NCBI GenBank assembly: GCA_029204225.1
Contig: CM055106.1
Span: forward strand, 22,449,285-22,513,284
DNA from: Diphasiastrum complanatum
Lineage: Eukaryota > Streptophyta > Lycopodiopsida > Lycopodiales > Lycopodiaceae
Length of the DNA stretch: 64,000 nt
Direction: 5' to 3'
A model generated the notes under the pieces. The model did not search any database. It had not been told where the DNA came from and saw only the letters and a program-made list of their open reading frames with translations. Every line of letters starts with the position of its first letter. Positions within the stretch are counted from its first letter, which is position 1. A program made the position numbers and the translations under genes. Shown here piece after piece: positions 1 through 10,894 of the stretch.

Positions 1-1343
1 CATAATCATGATATAGATCAAAATACCATCCAAGAACACCAACACAAACACATATCGGTATGGCTTATCCCAAAAGTCATAACTCCAAAATCACAAATCC
101 CTTGTTAAGTCTACATTCCATTTTGTCATTACTTTCATCCATAGCCTTGATTTGAAAATACCATGAACAAAATCCACATCTCAATGGCAAGCATGGCCCA
201 ATCAAATTAAGAGGTGTAGATCCTAAAGCCAATCATGTTAGGAGTTGCAAAATGGTTGGTGCAATCATGTTTAAAGGTGTAAATCACTTGGCCAATCATA
301 TTGTAAAGTTCTAACTAGTTTGTCCAATGATGGAGAGAGGTGGGAATTTAGAGGTCCAATCATTATGAGAAGTGGAATTCATAAGGTCCAATCAATCTTA
401 AGCATTCCTCATGCTAGCTCTCATGCTAGTACTATATGGAAGAGCTCTCTCATTGTACATTGAGTTTTTTGAATTATTGTAATGGAGTTTTCCTTCTATT
501 CTCTCTCTACTTAGAGACTTAGTTTTTTCATTCTAAGTGTTTGCTTTTAGTGAGAAAGTGTGAATGATCAATAATGAATGCTTGTGCCTTGAATACTGTC
601 TAGTTATATTGATAACATCAATCAAGTGATAGTTTCATGTTCAATCACACCCACCTTAGAAGATAAAAAACATTGATTTGTGCGTCCTCCCACATGTGAA
701 AAAGTACACATGTTATCATATCCACTTAAGGTGTGATGAAATGCATCTATGATCAAGATTTGAGAGTGAAAATCAAGGCAAAGAGGGTGGTAGAGGATCT
801 CGACTAGCTTCCCAGGGATTTTGGCATCAAGAGGGGCCAAAATCATAATGATTTGGATATGAAAAGTATAGTATAGACTACTGTGCTTAGAGAACAGGTG
901 GGATACCCCCACTTTAAGGGTTTATTGTGTTCTATGTGGTGATCCAAATTGTGCAAGTAAATACTTGTTGATACAGCCCAAGGATGGATTGAATGTATCA
1001 AGCTTGATGTAAAATTGCTTGAAAAAACAAGATTTTGAGAGCTAGTTTGACATAGTTTGCAATCAAGTGGATTTTGAGATCACAAGCGATCAAAATCATG
1101 ATGAATTGATCCATGCTAGGTATTTTATGGACTAAGGTGCTCAAGCACATGTGATATCAACCAACTTTGATTGGTTGATGTTTCTCCAAGGTAGATCCAA
1201 ATCTAGTGTATGATTGCTTGTTGGAAAGCTAGTGAAGTCTAGTTTGTGATGCAATTGGATTTAAGCCAAAAGGACTTGTCATGAAAAATTTATTGGAATT
1301 CAAATGAAGTAGGCACCCAAACTAGTGAGACATGCCAAGTAAT
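1..1343. other. AT-rich stretch, no gene seen
   Basis: No open frame of convincing length or recognisable domain on either strand. The style (AT-rich, words like catgtg and gatcaa) resembles the non-coding LTR/leader sequence elsewhere in the window, and a copia remnant follows directly, so it is probably decayed LTR retrotransposon sequence. That is inference; no boundaries can be drawn. Confidence 0.4.
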
Positions 1344-1567
1344 GCTCATATCAGATCATATGTGTGAAATGTTGTATGCTTCTATAGCTGTATAGACAGG
1401 GATAGTACCATATCAGATATTAGTGTTTATGATCATATCTACATGTATTTTTGCAATTCTAGAATGTGTAGATTGATGATTTCTATCTTGTGAATGATTC
1501 TAGATGTGCATCCAAATTTAGCCAAGATCTTGGTGATACATTAAGTATGTTTTGGATCTATTTTTAT
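1344..1567 (+). repeat. LTR-like direct repeat, copy 1, with degenerate primer-binding site after it
   Basis: About 180 bp here reappear at 1797-1973 with roughly 85 percent identity by eye. Copy 1 ends in ...TTATCA and is followed after two bases by TGGTATCAAATTAGG (from 1570), a decayed form of the initiator-Met tRNA primer site TGGTATCAGAGC seen intact at 18003. This marks the block as the 3' part of a plus-strand copia LTR. The LTR start was not found. Confidence 0.5.
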
Positions 1568-1740
1568 CACATGGTATCAAATTAGGTTGCAAACTAAGTT
1601 GGTGGATTTTCCAAATCTAGAGGTGGATTTGAGAGCACCATCAATTCTAGTGTGAATTGGAGTGGGTACTAGTTCAAATCAAGCATTTTCAAGTGTAGAA
1701 AGTAGACCTTTGTGATCCTAGCATCATTTTAGGTCAAGAT

Positions 1741-1796
1741 AGCTCATGGATGTTTAAGAAACAAGCAACAATCTCATTATCATCTAATGAGGCAAT
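1741..1796 (+). pseudogene. copia RNase H stub
   Basis: A short frame reads SWMFKKQATISLSSNEA, matching the RNase H motif W(M/S)SxKQxTxxLSSxEAEY that ends copia Pol; the same motif occurs at 32370-32415 in Cop-B. Only about 18 residues survive. It is followed at once by the second LTR-like copy, in the order RNase H then LTR as in a normal element, but everything between is gone. Confidence 0.55.
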
Positions 1797-1973
1797 CCAC
1801 ATGTGTGAATTGTTGTATGCTGCTATTGTTGTACAGATAGAGATAGTACCATATCAAATCTTAGTGTTTATGATCAGATTTACATTGATGATTTCTATCT
1901 TGTCACAATGATTCTAGATGTGCATCCAAATTTAGCCAAGATCATGTTGATCCATTAAGTATGTTTTGGGTCT
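1797..1973 (+). repeat. LTR-like direct repeat, copy 2
   Basis: Second copy of the sequence at 1344-1560, starting at catgtgtgaattgttgtatg and ending near gtatgttttgg. It lies between an RNase H stub and a gag zinc-knuckle remnant. The pair therefore looks like collapsed pieces of two LTRs rather than the two ends of one element. Confidence 0.5.
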
Positions 1974-1975
1974 AA

Positions 1976-2710
1976 ATGTCTCATAGTTTGTACTTTGTCT
2001 ACAAGTTCTTCCTCATCATGGCATCAATGGAGGCAAATAGAAGGTCCAAATTAAGGTGCTACTATTGTGGCAAGATGGGGTGTTTGGCCTTCAAGTGCTA
2101 CAAGAAAAAAAAGGATGAAAGAAAGCAAGAAGGAAGGCAAGGGAACTTCAGCAATCGAGAGGCATATGGCTTCAAAGAGGAGGAGTCACTCATGGCATGC
2201 ATGGAAACACCATGAAATTCTCTGGAGGAAGATCCTTGGTGGATTGGTATTGGGATAAGTTCACAAATCACTTGCAGAAGAGAGCATTTTTGTTCATTCA
2301 CATCATATTTAAGTTCTAAGGAGTCCATTCTTGTTTCAAATGATGTTCAATATGAGATTCAAGGAGTAGGAACCATTTCCATTTGGCTTGAATCAAAGAA
2401 GCAAACAAATCTTGAAAATGTGTTGTATGTCCCTTCATTTTCTAGAAATGTGTTGAGTGTGAGTCAATTAGTTGACAAAGGATGTAGTGTCAAGTTTGAT
2501 TGCAATGTTTGCTTTATCATCAAAGGAGGGGAAGTCATTGCAAAAGGGATTAGAGATGGTAAGCCCTTCAAGCTTAATATTTGTGTGAAAACTAATCACA
2601 TGTTGGAAGTCAAGGGAGAGCTCATTTCTCAAGAAGAGAGAATGGAGCACTCAAATATCAATTCCATGGATGATGACTCTTATGTTCACATCAAGAATGA
2701 TGTTTCTTGA
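1976..2710 (+). pseudogene. copia gag zinc knuckle and protease remnant
   Basis: The first frame (1976-2215) carries CYYCGKMGCLAFKC, a CCHC-type nucleocapsid knuckle in which the histidine position reads Cys, followed by a Lys-rich tail. After stops, the frame 2420-2710 reads NVLYVPSFSRNVLSVSQLVD and then KFDCNVCFIIK, the end of the copia aspartic protease and the start of the pre-integrase region. The catalytic Asp motif around 2240 is lost (WWIGIG where WWIDSG is usual). An old, dead copy. Confidence 0.75.
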
Positions 2711-3448
2711 GTGACTGAAACTGTTGCAAATGGTGGTGATGTCAAGGAGATTTCAAGTATCAAGTAAGAGCACCAAAAAGATGACCTTGAGGAGCCATCT
2801 CAAGGTTCAAGTGTGCCAAGGATTGAGGAGGAGAGTTCTTCTTCTCAAGTTATGATTCCAAGAAGAATCTCAAGAGACATGGCTTAGCCTATTTGGCTCG
2901 CATTTCAAGGGAGAGAGGAGGAGCACATTTCAAGTGGTATACACCTCAAAACATTTATGCTTGCTTCTCTTATGTCATTTGATGAATCAATTTGCTTTAG
3001 GAAGACTCATGCATCTCAATTGATTTTCTTAATGGTTTGAAATTGATTTTAGATCAATTAGAAAGCAGAATTTGGTTATTTCATCAAATGTATGCTCTTG
3101 AGTCTTGCAAGATCAAAATGATTTGTTCACTCATAGTGTAAACAATTGTCTTCTTTCATGTGTTGAGGCACCTTGTAAACACATTATGAGAATAAATGAA
3201 TCATCCTCTAAGGACACTTATATCCATGATGATGTATTTAGCCTCATTAGATCTGAGATTAGCATGGATTCCAAGCATAAATACATGATACAAACTTTTT
3301 GTTATTTTAGCATTCATAGTCTTGCCAATCTTGATGTGTCTAATTTTCAAGATCTTTGTAACATGATGATGGATCTTTTTGATCCTTTTGAGTCAAGGAG
3401 GACTCTTGATTTTCTCATGGAGTTGCAGTTATTGTCAAGAATTAGATA
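2711..3448 (+). pseudogene. copia linker remnant followed by an unrecognised ORF
   Basis: The Ser/Glu-rich stretch to about 2900 (RRISRDMA) and the phrase MSFDE near 2975 match the linker that precedes reverse transcriptase in copia Pol. No reverse transcriptase follows. Instead an open frame at 3105-3527 begins MQDQNDLFTHSVNN and has no family I recognise; its last ~25 codons overlap the Cop-D1 LTR (from 3449), so its true end is earlier. It could be captured sequence or a chance frame. Confidence 0.45.
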
Positions 3449-3695
3449 TGCAACATCAAGCATTCACCATAAGCAATCACCACAAGAAGGCGGAAGAAGA
3501 ACACGCACTGTCACTCTATCACTCTAACTCATACAGAATGTAAAATGTACAAATAAACCCTGAACCCCTGATAGAGAGAGAAAACCTATGAGTAGACCAA
3601 TAGACTAGCCTACGGCTAATGACAACTGGTCACAGCTGTCAACATTAATGTACCTCATAAACAGTAACAATGAAGTTTATCATTGATTTCTAAGA
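3449..3695 (-). repeat. Cop-D1 3' LTR
   Basis: On the minus strand the end of pol is followed by a polypurine tract (GAGGGAGAGTC, 3694-3704) and then CTTAGAAATCAATG, the expected place of the LTR start (TGTTAG in the relative at about 17606; the G is mutated here). A related stretch lies at 17398-17606. The far end near 3449 (TTGCA) is a guess from where similarity stops. Confidence 0.5.
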
Positions 3696-4940
3696 CTCTC
3701 CCTCAATGATAAAATTACATTCTTTTATTTCTAATAGAGTACGAAACCTCTCAAATTTGCATCTACCTAATGACTTAGTAAAAATATCTGCCATTTGGTC
3801 TTCAGATTTACAAAAAACAAGATCAATGGCTCCATCAAGAATTTTCTCTCGAACAAAATGGTAGTGTATTTCGATGTACTGGATTTTTGGCAAGGTGAAT
3901 GCAACTTTGATTATCGCAAGATATAGTAGTCGCATCCACCTGTGGTTGTCAATCTTCCTAACCATACCGCTTCTTGTGTAGCATTGCTGAGTGCTTGATA
4001 TTCAGCTTCCGTCGATGATAAGACTACTGTAGGTTGCTTTCTGCTGCTCCATGAAATTGCAGTTGTACCATAACTGAATGTATGACCACTGGTAGATCTT
4101 CCGTCATCAATATTACCTGCCCAATCAGCATCTGTATAGCCTACCAAAATTGGCGCTTTAGGCTGATTATACTTCAAACCAAAATTTAATGTCCCTCGAA
4201 TGTGTGAGAATACGTTTAGCAGACTTCCAATGTGCTTGACTAGGATCTTGCATAAATTGACTACCAACACCAACAACATAACAAATATCAGGTCATGTGT
4301 GTGTCAAATAAATCAAACTACCCACCAGCTGTCTATACAAATAAGCATCCACTTTCTCATATTCATCATATGCAGTAAGCTTCATGTTGACATCCATAGG
4401 TGTACTCAAAGGCTTACAATCTTGTATATTGAGCTTATAAAACAAATCTTGTGCATATTTGCTTTGTGTAAGAAAGACCATGTCTTCCTTTTGCCATACT
4501 TCAATGCCAAGACAATAGTGCATCAATCCTAGATCACTCATGTCAAAAGCATTGGAAAGATCTGATTTTATTTCATCAATTAAGCTCTCATTGCTTCCTG
4601 TAATAATCAAATCATCCACGTACAACACAATGAGCACTATATCTGAGTCTTGCCTTAGAATGTAAAGATTAGGATCAACATCACTCTTTACCATTCCCCT
4701 TCGCTTGAAGTGTTCATCAATGCAAGAGTACCACGCCCCTGGTGCTTGCTTCAATCCATAAATGGCTTTGTTGAGCTTACAAACGAGATGCTCTCTCCCT
4801 GGATCAACAAATCCTTGAGTTTGTACTAAGTACACCTCTTCATCCAGCACTCCATTAAGAAAAGCAGATTTAACGTCCATTTGCTGGATCTTCCAACCAT
4901 AGAAAACAGAAATAGCAATGATAGAACGTATAGTTACCAT
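3696..4940 (-). pseudogene. Cop-D1 reverse transcriptase (C-terminal part) and RNase H
   Basis: Reading down the minus strand: the RT palm with QQMDVKSAFLNG, then the catalytic VLYVDDLIITG near 4625, the connection ending QLVGSLIYLTHT, then a stop where TRPD is expected. RNase H follows with GYTDADWAG (about 4130) and SSTEAEYQAL (about 4000). A frameshift near 3960 leads into the tail ending EIKECNFIIEGES just before the polypurine tract. The enzyme would copy element RNA into DNA. At least one stop (CGA to TGA type) and one frameshift make it non-functional, yet long stretches are well kept, so the copy is moderately young. Confidence 0.85.
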
Positions 4941-5759
4941 CTAAGCTACGGGTGCGAAGGTTTTTTCAAAATCAATACCTTCCTGCTGCTCAAATTCTCT
5001 CGCAACCAACCATGCTTTGTACTTGTTGAGTTGCCCATCAGCTCCATATTTGATCTTGTATATCTATTTGCAAGTGATAGGCGTCTTACCATCAGGTAGC
5101 TCAACCAAGTTCCACGTCCTATTTTTCATAATAGCTTCCACTTCTGTTTCCATAGCTTCACACCACTCCTTGTGCTCCTTTGCTTTATCAAAAGTTTTTG
5201 GTTCTTGAGCCTTGAGCACAGAACCCATTAGGGCTAGATTCATCTCTAATCTTGCAAGAGGTTTTCGATTTCTACTTGATCTTCTAAGCTCTCCCTGCTC
5301 ACTTGATTTGGGAGTATCCCCCTTATTAGCATCACTTGTTACTGACAAGTACCACTTTGGCACTCTCCTAGGAATCTCATTATTGACCTTGTCTTTTTCC
5401 ATTGGCTCTTCCATATCGACACCAACTTCTTCCTTTACATGCAATTTAGCTTTATCATCAAAGAGATCAATTGTCAATTTTACATGGTCATTTTGACCCA
5501 TTCCATCCAAAGTAGCATCTCTAGAAATCACAATCTTTTGTGCATCTATGTCATACATCATGTATGCCTTGGCTCTTTCATCATAGCTAAGGAAAATACA
5601 CTTAACAGCTTTTGCATCTAGTTTCTTTCGTTTTTCATCAGGTACATGAGCATAAGCATTAAAACCAAATACTCGTAAATGAGAAACATTAGGTTTCTTT
5701 CCAATAAAAGCTACATAAGGTGTCTTACCCTCCACAGACTTCGTAGGACACCGATTCAA
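4941..5759 (-). pseudogene. Cop-D1 integrase C-terminus, linker and RT N-terminus
   Basis: Frame 5759-5064 starts in the integrase tail (NRCPTKSVEGKTPYVAF, HLRVFGFNAYAHVPDEKR), crosses the acidic linker (EEVGVDMEEPMEKDKVNN) and enters RT with ELRRSSRNRKP, KEHKEWCEAM and WNLVELPDGKTPITCK. The next codon is TAG where TGG (Trp of CKWIYK) is expected, and another TAG follows after APVA at about 4940. The homologous Cop-D2 copy reads CKWMYKMKYG and APIAKMVTIRS without stops, which confirms the Trp and Lys positions. Confidence 0.85.
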
Positions 5760-5804
5760 GATATGAGTACTTGTGTTGCATGATTCTGCCCAAAAAGTAT
5801 TTGA

Positions 5805-6377
5805 CTAACCCTTACTCCTAAGCATTGCCCTAGCCATCTCGACAATGGATCTGTTTTTCCGTTCTGCAACTCCGTTCTGTTGTGGTGAATAGGGTGTAGT
5901 GGTTTGTCTCTTGATCCCCTGATCCTTGCAAAACTTTATAAACTCTGTTGAAAAATACTCACCGCCACCATCTGATCTGAGGGTCTTAATATAACAACCT
6001 TTTTGTTTTTCAACTAGAGCCTTGAACTCTCTAAACTTGGCAAAAGCATCAGATTTTTTGCTTCTGAAATAAATCCAGATATGTCTACTATAGTCATCAA
6101 TGAATGTGATGAAATAGTAACAATCACTAATGGACCTAGTTTGTATTGGTCCACACAGATCACTATGAACAAGATCAAAAATGCCATTGGCTCTTCTTGC
6201 TCCATCTTTGGGAAATCTCTCTCTATGTTGTTTTCCCAAAATGCAACCCTCACAAATTTTTTCTTCAAAAGAGATATCAGACAATCCAACAACTAGATTA
6301 CCTCTTTTGAGAATTTGCAAGCTTTGAGCATTGATATGACCAAAACCTTTGATGCCAAAGATCACTTCGACTATCAA
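5805..6377 (-). pseudogene. Cop-D1 integrase
   Basis: A 190-codon frame with the copia integrase layout: zinc-binding region CEGCILGKQHRERFP, then the catalytic D,D,E set as HSDLCGP, LRSDGGGEY and NGVAERKN. The family inserts element DNA into the host chromosome. The frame ends at a TAG after MLRSKG where the sibling copy has a Leu, separating it from the C-terminal part downstream. The histidines of the HHCC finger lie in a different frame upstream (LWHQRF). Confidence 0.85.
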
Positions 6378-6927
6378 CAGTGCTTACCATAGCTTGAGTA
6401 AAAGATCTCGCATTCAATTTGTAGAGTCAATTCTCATTTACTCTAGCTCCTGTAGCAATCACTTTGTAGTGATTCTTGATGTCTTTGACAAGACATTTGT
6501 CACTGTCAAACTCAACCTTAAGTTGTTGATCAGCCATCGTCCCAACAGATAGTAGATTGTTAGCTAAGCCAGGTACATATTGCACATTGCTTATTTGCTT
6601 TATCTTCTCGCTGGCTAACTTCACTGGTACCACTCCAACTCCTTTAACAGATAGCAATTTGCCATCAGCTTGTCCAACTTCATCACCAATGTCAGTCTCC
6701 TTGAGTTCTGAAAACCACTCTTTCCTTGAAGTTATGTGCTTGGATGCACCACTATCAATGTACCATGTATCCTTGGCTTCATCACTTGTCATTAAAGCTG
6801 TAATGAACAATTTTGAACTCTCAACAGTATCATCTTCATATTGATCATCATCGTATTGATGTTGATCAGTATAATTGTCTTCATAATAATAGTCATCAAA
6901 TTGATGTTGATCAGCATAATTTACCAC
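6378..6927 (-). pseudogene. Cop-D1 aspartic protease and pre-integrase region
   Basis: The frame holds the protease active site TWYIDSGASKHITS followed by YVPGLANNLLSVG, the standard copia protease end. Upstream the Gag tail carries tandem acidic/aromatic repeats (DQHQFDDYYYEDN, DQHQYDDDQYEDD). The frame ends at TGA after GARVNEN, where the sibling copy at 40573-40929 continues NENRLYKL; this is a CGA to TGA change. The protease would cut the polyprotein; here it is cut off from integrase. Confidence 0.8.
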
Positions 6928-7801
6928 TTGTCATTTGTCTTTTCTTTGTTCCATCTCCTTCTGTTTCTTGAAGCATTCACGCTCCCAGTGGCCAGGTTTG
7001 TTGCAATACCTACAATTTCCAGGTTTATTTTGTCTTGAATAGCCATGTCCTTGACCTCGGCCTTGAGTCCAATTGTCTCGATTCAGACTATCATTGACTT
7101 GCTCATGAAATTGTTGAAATGATTGTCGGCTTGAGTTTCCTCCTCTCGATTGATACCTTCCACGACCAAATCTTCCACCTCATCCTCTAACTGCAAGAGC
7201 TTGATCATAGCTCCTGTTACGATAATTCAAGTTCTCTTGACATTGCTCTTTTTGCAAAAGCAATCCACCTAGTTCTTCATAGGATGGAAGATTTTCTCTT
7301 GTGGCTATACTCATCACGAACATCTGATGTGACTCACTCAGACTATTCAATGTCAATTGCACAATCTCACAATCTTGTACTCGCTCTCCAACTACTGCTA
7401 ATTGTCACAGATCTCTTTGATCTTCAGTATGTGATCGGCAATAGTTGCACCATCATCCATCCACAATGTATGCAACTTCGTCTTCAGAAACAGTATTCGA
7501 GATGTATTTGTCGTTTCAAACAATGCCTTCAATGTATCCCACGTTTCATTTGGTCCTTATGAATTTGAAATATGGGGAATAATTGCATCTCTAACTGATA
7601 AGTTGATGACATTTTGGGCTTTCCGTTTTCTCCTATCAAATGCCCGCTGATCTTCTTCAATCACTGACCTTGTCCTGTCACGATCTCCCACAGCTCCTTT
7701 TCCATCAAAATGTGCTTCATTTTGAATTTCCAAACTGCATAGTTGCCGACACCTTCCAATTTGCTTGATTTATTAAGGAAACTCTCGCTTAGAGTTGCCA
7801 T
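6928..7801 (-). pseudogene. Cop-D1 gag
   Basis: The start codon is taken at 7801 (MATLSESFLNKSSKLEGVGN, then YAVWKFKMK, the N-terminal pattern of the copia Gag/UBN2 family). Gag is broken by a stop at about 7670 and by frameshifts. The frame 7362-7180 carries the capsid motif LNSLSESHQMFV and LPSYEELGGLLL. Arg/Gly-rich sequence leads to a perfect CCHC knuckle, CRYCNKPGHWEREC, near 6990-7030. Gag forms the particle and binds element RNA. Confidence 0.8.
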
Positions 7802-7871
7802 TACTAGATAGATGAGTCTGGCTCACAAAATCTATCACACCAGAGAACTGTAAATTTTTGGTTGGACACCT

Positions 7872-8123
7872 AATATCGGTATGATGTGCGGGTGCACAAC
7901 TACTCGGGATTCTCTTTAGCTCACGCGCGTGGATCCGATATTGGTACAGATATGCGATATCGATATGATGCGCGGATGGACAATTGCTCTGGGTTTTCAT
8001 TACCTCTGGCGTGTCGCTCCAATATTGGTACTGATATGTGATATCGGTATGACACGCGGATGTACGACTACTCTTGGTTTTCTTTACCTCTGGCGCGTCG
8101 ATCTGATATTGGTACGGACAAGA
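7872..8123 (-). repeat. 84-bp tandem repeat, three copies
   Basis: Units begin at 7872, 7956 and 8040, each with (g/t)atatcggtatga(t/c), a variable middle, tacctctggcg and atattggtac. The spacing of 84 bp is exact. Another related unit in the opposite orientation lies at about 51663-51775. On the minus strand the block sits between Cop-D1 gag and the Cop-E1 3' end, so it belongs either to a leader or to the Cop-E LTR. Confidence 0.8.
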
Positions 8124-8139
8124 TGAAAAGTAGAGAGAA

Positions 8140-8406
8140 TACAAGAACTTTGAGAGAGAATATTCTAGATTCTCAACTTTGGCACGGTGGCTACGCCGCC
8201 TCCTCTTTACAGGGATTTTGAAATGTGTGATCGTTCAAAAGACAAAGATCAGTAATTTGAAAAGTATGAAGCTTCCTAACTCCGAATGACAGTACTAGAC
8301 ACTATCTAGTGTGATTTGTCGTACTCTAAACAGACAAATGAGAGATTTCTTGGCAAACCTCTCACACAAATAGCACTTTCTACAACAACTAGAAAGTATT
8401 GTAAGA
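8140..8406 (-). repeat. Cop-E1 3' LTR, boundaries approximate
   Basis: On the minus strand the RNase H tail is followed by the polypurine tract GAGTGGGAGAGA (about 8407-8418) and then TTCTTACAATAC, the expected LTR start. The region runs through a TATTCTCTCTC pyrimidine stretch near 8140 up to the tandem repeats. No matching 5' LTR was found. Confidence 0.45.
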
Positions 8407-8645
8407 ATCTCTCCCACTCAACAGATTTTCAATCTGTCTGATGTTGCCCATCCTTGAGTGAAGCACATGATTTTTTGTCAGATGTATTGTAGATGTGTTA
8501 TCCATCTGCAAAACCAGAGGCTCGCTCCTTGTTTCACCCAATTCGTCTAGAAATTGCTTGAGCCAGATTATTTCATTGGCTATTTTTGCTTATGCAATGT
8601 ACTTTGTCTCGTAGGATGACTGAGCCACAATGGTCTGCTTCTTGC
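8407..8645 (-). pseudogene. Cop-E1 RNase H C-terminal part
   Basis: Broken frames read ANEIIWLKQFLDELGE and LVLQMDNTSTIHLTK, matching the better preserved Cop-E2 copy at 60880-61060 (ANEIIWLKQFLEELGK, VLQMDNTSAIHLTKD). The sequence HIAIKYHLIRD of the other copy is missing, so this one has an internal deletion of roughly 100-150 bp before the polypurine tract. Confidence 0.7.
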
Positions 8646-8649
8646 TAAC

Positions 8650-9315
8650 CTAGAGAATTGTCGCTCCTAACGTGATGGTGCATCCTCCTGAGACGCTTTT
8701 ACAATCGTCCTTGAGGGATGTGCAACTAGCATCACTGTAGGAAAGCATCTTGAACCCTGCATCACGACAATAACACAAGCCATAATCTCTTGTTAATTGA
8801 AGATATTGCAAAATTTGTTTTGCAATCTTCCAATGTGTCGAGCCTGGATTCGTGCATAATTGGCTCATCCTGGACATTGCATAAGCAATGTCAGGATGTG
8901 TGTTGTCTGCAAGGTACATCAGTGGACCTATCAGTTTCATGTAAGGTGTGAGCTGCATTTGTTCTCTCTCTTCTTTAGTCCTCGGACAATCATCGTTTGT
9001 CAGCACCGTTTCTGGGAGCATTGGAGTATTCACTCCTTTGCAATTCAGCATCCCAAAATCCTCTAGAATTTTCTGGGTGTATTTGGACTGGTGAAGGCAT
9101 AGCTTACCTTTCTCATAGTCCCTTTCACATTGCAAGCCAAGGTAGCACCTGGCTTCTCCCAGATCCACAATCTCGAAATGTTTCGAGATGTCTTCCTTCA
9201 CTTCAACAATCAGCTTCTCACTCTTGTAGAGTATCAAAGTGTCGTCCACATATACAGCCACAATGATAATCTGTCCATCTGTAACTCTGACATACACATT
9301 GGAATCAACCATCAA
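8650..9315 (-). pseudogene. Cop-E1 reverse transcriptase palm, connection and RNase H start
   Basis: A 221-codon frame without stops: catalytic VAVYVDDTLIL at the N-terminal side, DLGEARCYLGLQCER, the connection MKLIGPLMYLADNTHPDIAYAM (positions near 8900) and the RNase H start MLSYSDASC. This is the best preserved RT segment of family E. The frame opens after a break at 9316-9353, so the full domain is split. Confidence 0.8.
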
Positions 9316-9353
9316 TGGCTTGAATCCTAATGATTTCAGGGCTTGATGCTTCT

Positions 9354-9762
9354 TTATTGTACCATTGTCGAGCTGACTGTTTCAGACCGTAGATAAGTTC
9401 TATGCATTCTGCATGCATAATTAGGAAGTGAATTTGAGACATATCCTGGGGGTTGATCCATGTAGACCTCTTTGTCTAACTCACCATGCAAGAAGGCTAT
9501 CTTCTCGTCCACAATGTGGATCCTGAGGTCATAAGCAGCTGCATATCCAAATAACAAACATAGAGACGAATGTTTGACGACAGGAGAGAAGGTTTTAGAG
9601 TAGTCAATACCATATCTCTGAGAAAATCCCTTCGCTACCAGTCTTGCCTTGTATTTTGAGACATTCCCATCTAGTCTGTACTTGAGCTTGAAAACCCATT
9701 TGCATTTGACAGTCTTGCGCTTATGTGGTAATGGCTGTAATGTCCATACCTAGTTCTTCCTC
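9354..9762 (-). pseudogene. Cop-E1 reverse transcriptase N-terminal part
   Basis: The minus strand reads VKCKWVFKLKYRLDGNVSKY and KARLVAKGFSQRYGIDY (9610-9710), then LRIHIVDEKIAFLHGELDKE and VYMDQPPGYV (9557-9440). These are the fingers and first palm motif of copia RT. A stop interrupts at MRKN*VWTL (about 9755), and a frameshift ends the frame near 9354. Confidence 0.8.
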
Positions 9763-10455
9763 ATGGATTCCATCTCTTTGTTCATGGCTTGGATCCATTT
9801 GTCCTTCTCTGGACATTCAATCGTTTTTTCAAAAGTCTGTGGTTTGCCACTGAATCCACAAAACTCCTCTGATGTAGAAGGAGAGCTGCTTGGCACATAT
9901 CTTGTTGGCACTCTTCGTGGTCTTGTTGACCTTCTAGGAGATTCTCCTGGGACGGCAATGCCTTTGCCTTTGTCTGCTCTGCTAGGTCCAGAACCATCCT
10001 GGTTTACAAGTACTATAGCAGTAGGCTGTCTCTCAAAGCTTTCGTCTTCTGATTCGTCACTCGAATGCGAAGCAACTCAAAAATCTTTGTTTTCATGTTC
10101 ACCTTCTGTTCCCTCTGTCACTGGTGGCAGATCATAGTATTGTCTCTCCAGAACCTCATAGTTGACAGGATCGTCATTGGACATTGTCCTGCTCTCATCA
10201 AATCTGACATCTCTCACTGTCTTCATAGTGTTCGTGTTTGGCATGAAGATTCTATAGTATGACGAATTGTTGTCATAACCTACCAAAAATCTCTATTCAC
10301 CTTTTGCATCAGGCTTCTTTCGAAGCTTATTAGGAATATGTGCATAAACTGCACAACCACGATTCTCATGTGAGACAGGTTGGGCTTTCTACCCAACCAT
10401 AACTCATGTGGTGTCGTGTGAGGGACACCAAACTTACTTGTCTTGTCAGACATTG
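9763..10455 (-). pseudogene. Cop-E1 integrase tail and linker, 5' truncated
   Basis: The minus strand begins near 10455 with FGVPHTTPHELWLGRKPNLS and AVYAHIPNKLRKKPDAKGE, the integrase C-terminal segment, then a stop, then VGYDNNSSYYRIFMP and VRDVRFDESRTM (10286-10190). The linker (VLERQYYDLPPVTEG; SRADKGKGIAVPGESPRRS) leads to EKDKWIQAMNKEM. Catalytic integrase, protease and gag of this copy are absent; the break is at about 10456. Confidence 0.8.
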
Positions 10456-10894
10456 TTGTACTACGTTAATAGATTAATGTAGCATTCAACAATATTCAAA
10501 CCAAAGTGTGAAATTAAATGAACAAGTGAATCAGACACACAAATAGCAGTAGACTAATTTACATTCAAGATCAGACAAGACAAGAGTGATATGTGCACAA
10601 CGGCTACAAAAACATCTATTGATTATTCTGATTCTTCAAGCATTGCATGCAAATCCATGCAGTGCATTGGCGTGAGAGAAATATAGTTCTCCCATGAATT
10701 CGTGTCTCGCTTACTAGCGGATTTGTGGATCTACAGATCCTATACAAAAATTGTCTCGCACGCAGGCGGACTTGTATTCTGTATTTTGGTCTTCTTGCTT
10801 ACTAGCATTAGACTTCTTCATCTTGTTATATCATGCATCAACCAGAAGAGCTTTACTATTGGTAGAATAACAATGGATTCATTTATAGAGGCAG
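10456..10894. other. no gene seen
   Basis: Stretch between two copia remnants with no domain match. It may be flanking DNA at the truncated 5' end of Cop-E1. Confidence 0.4.

Noticed and set aside
7872-8123. CRISPR-like array
   Set aside because: Units are joined without unique spacers, and the sequence is plant nuclear DNA with retroelements; it is an ordinary tandem repeat.
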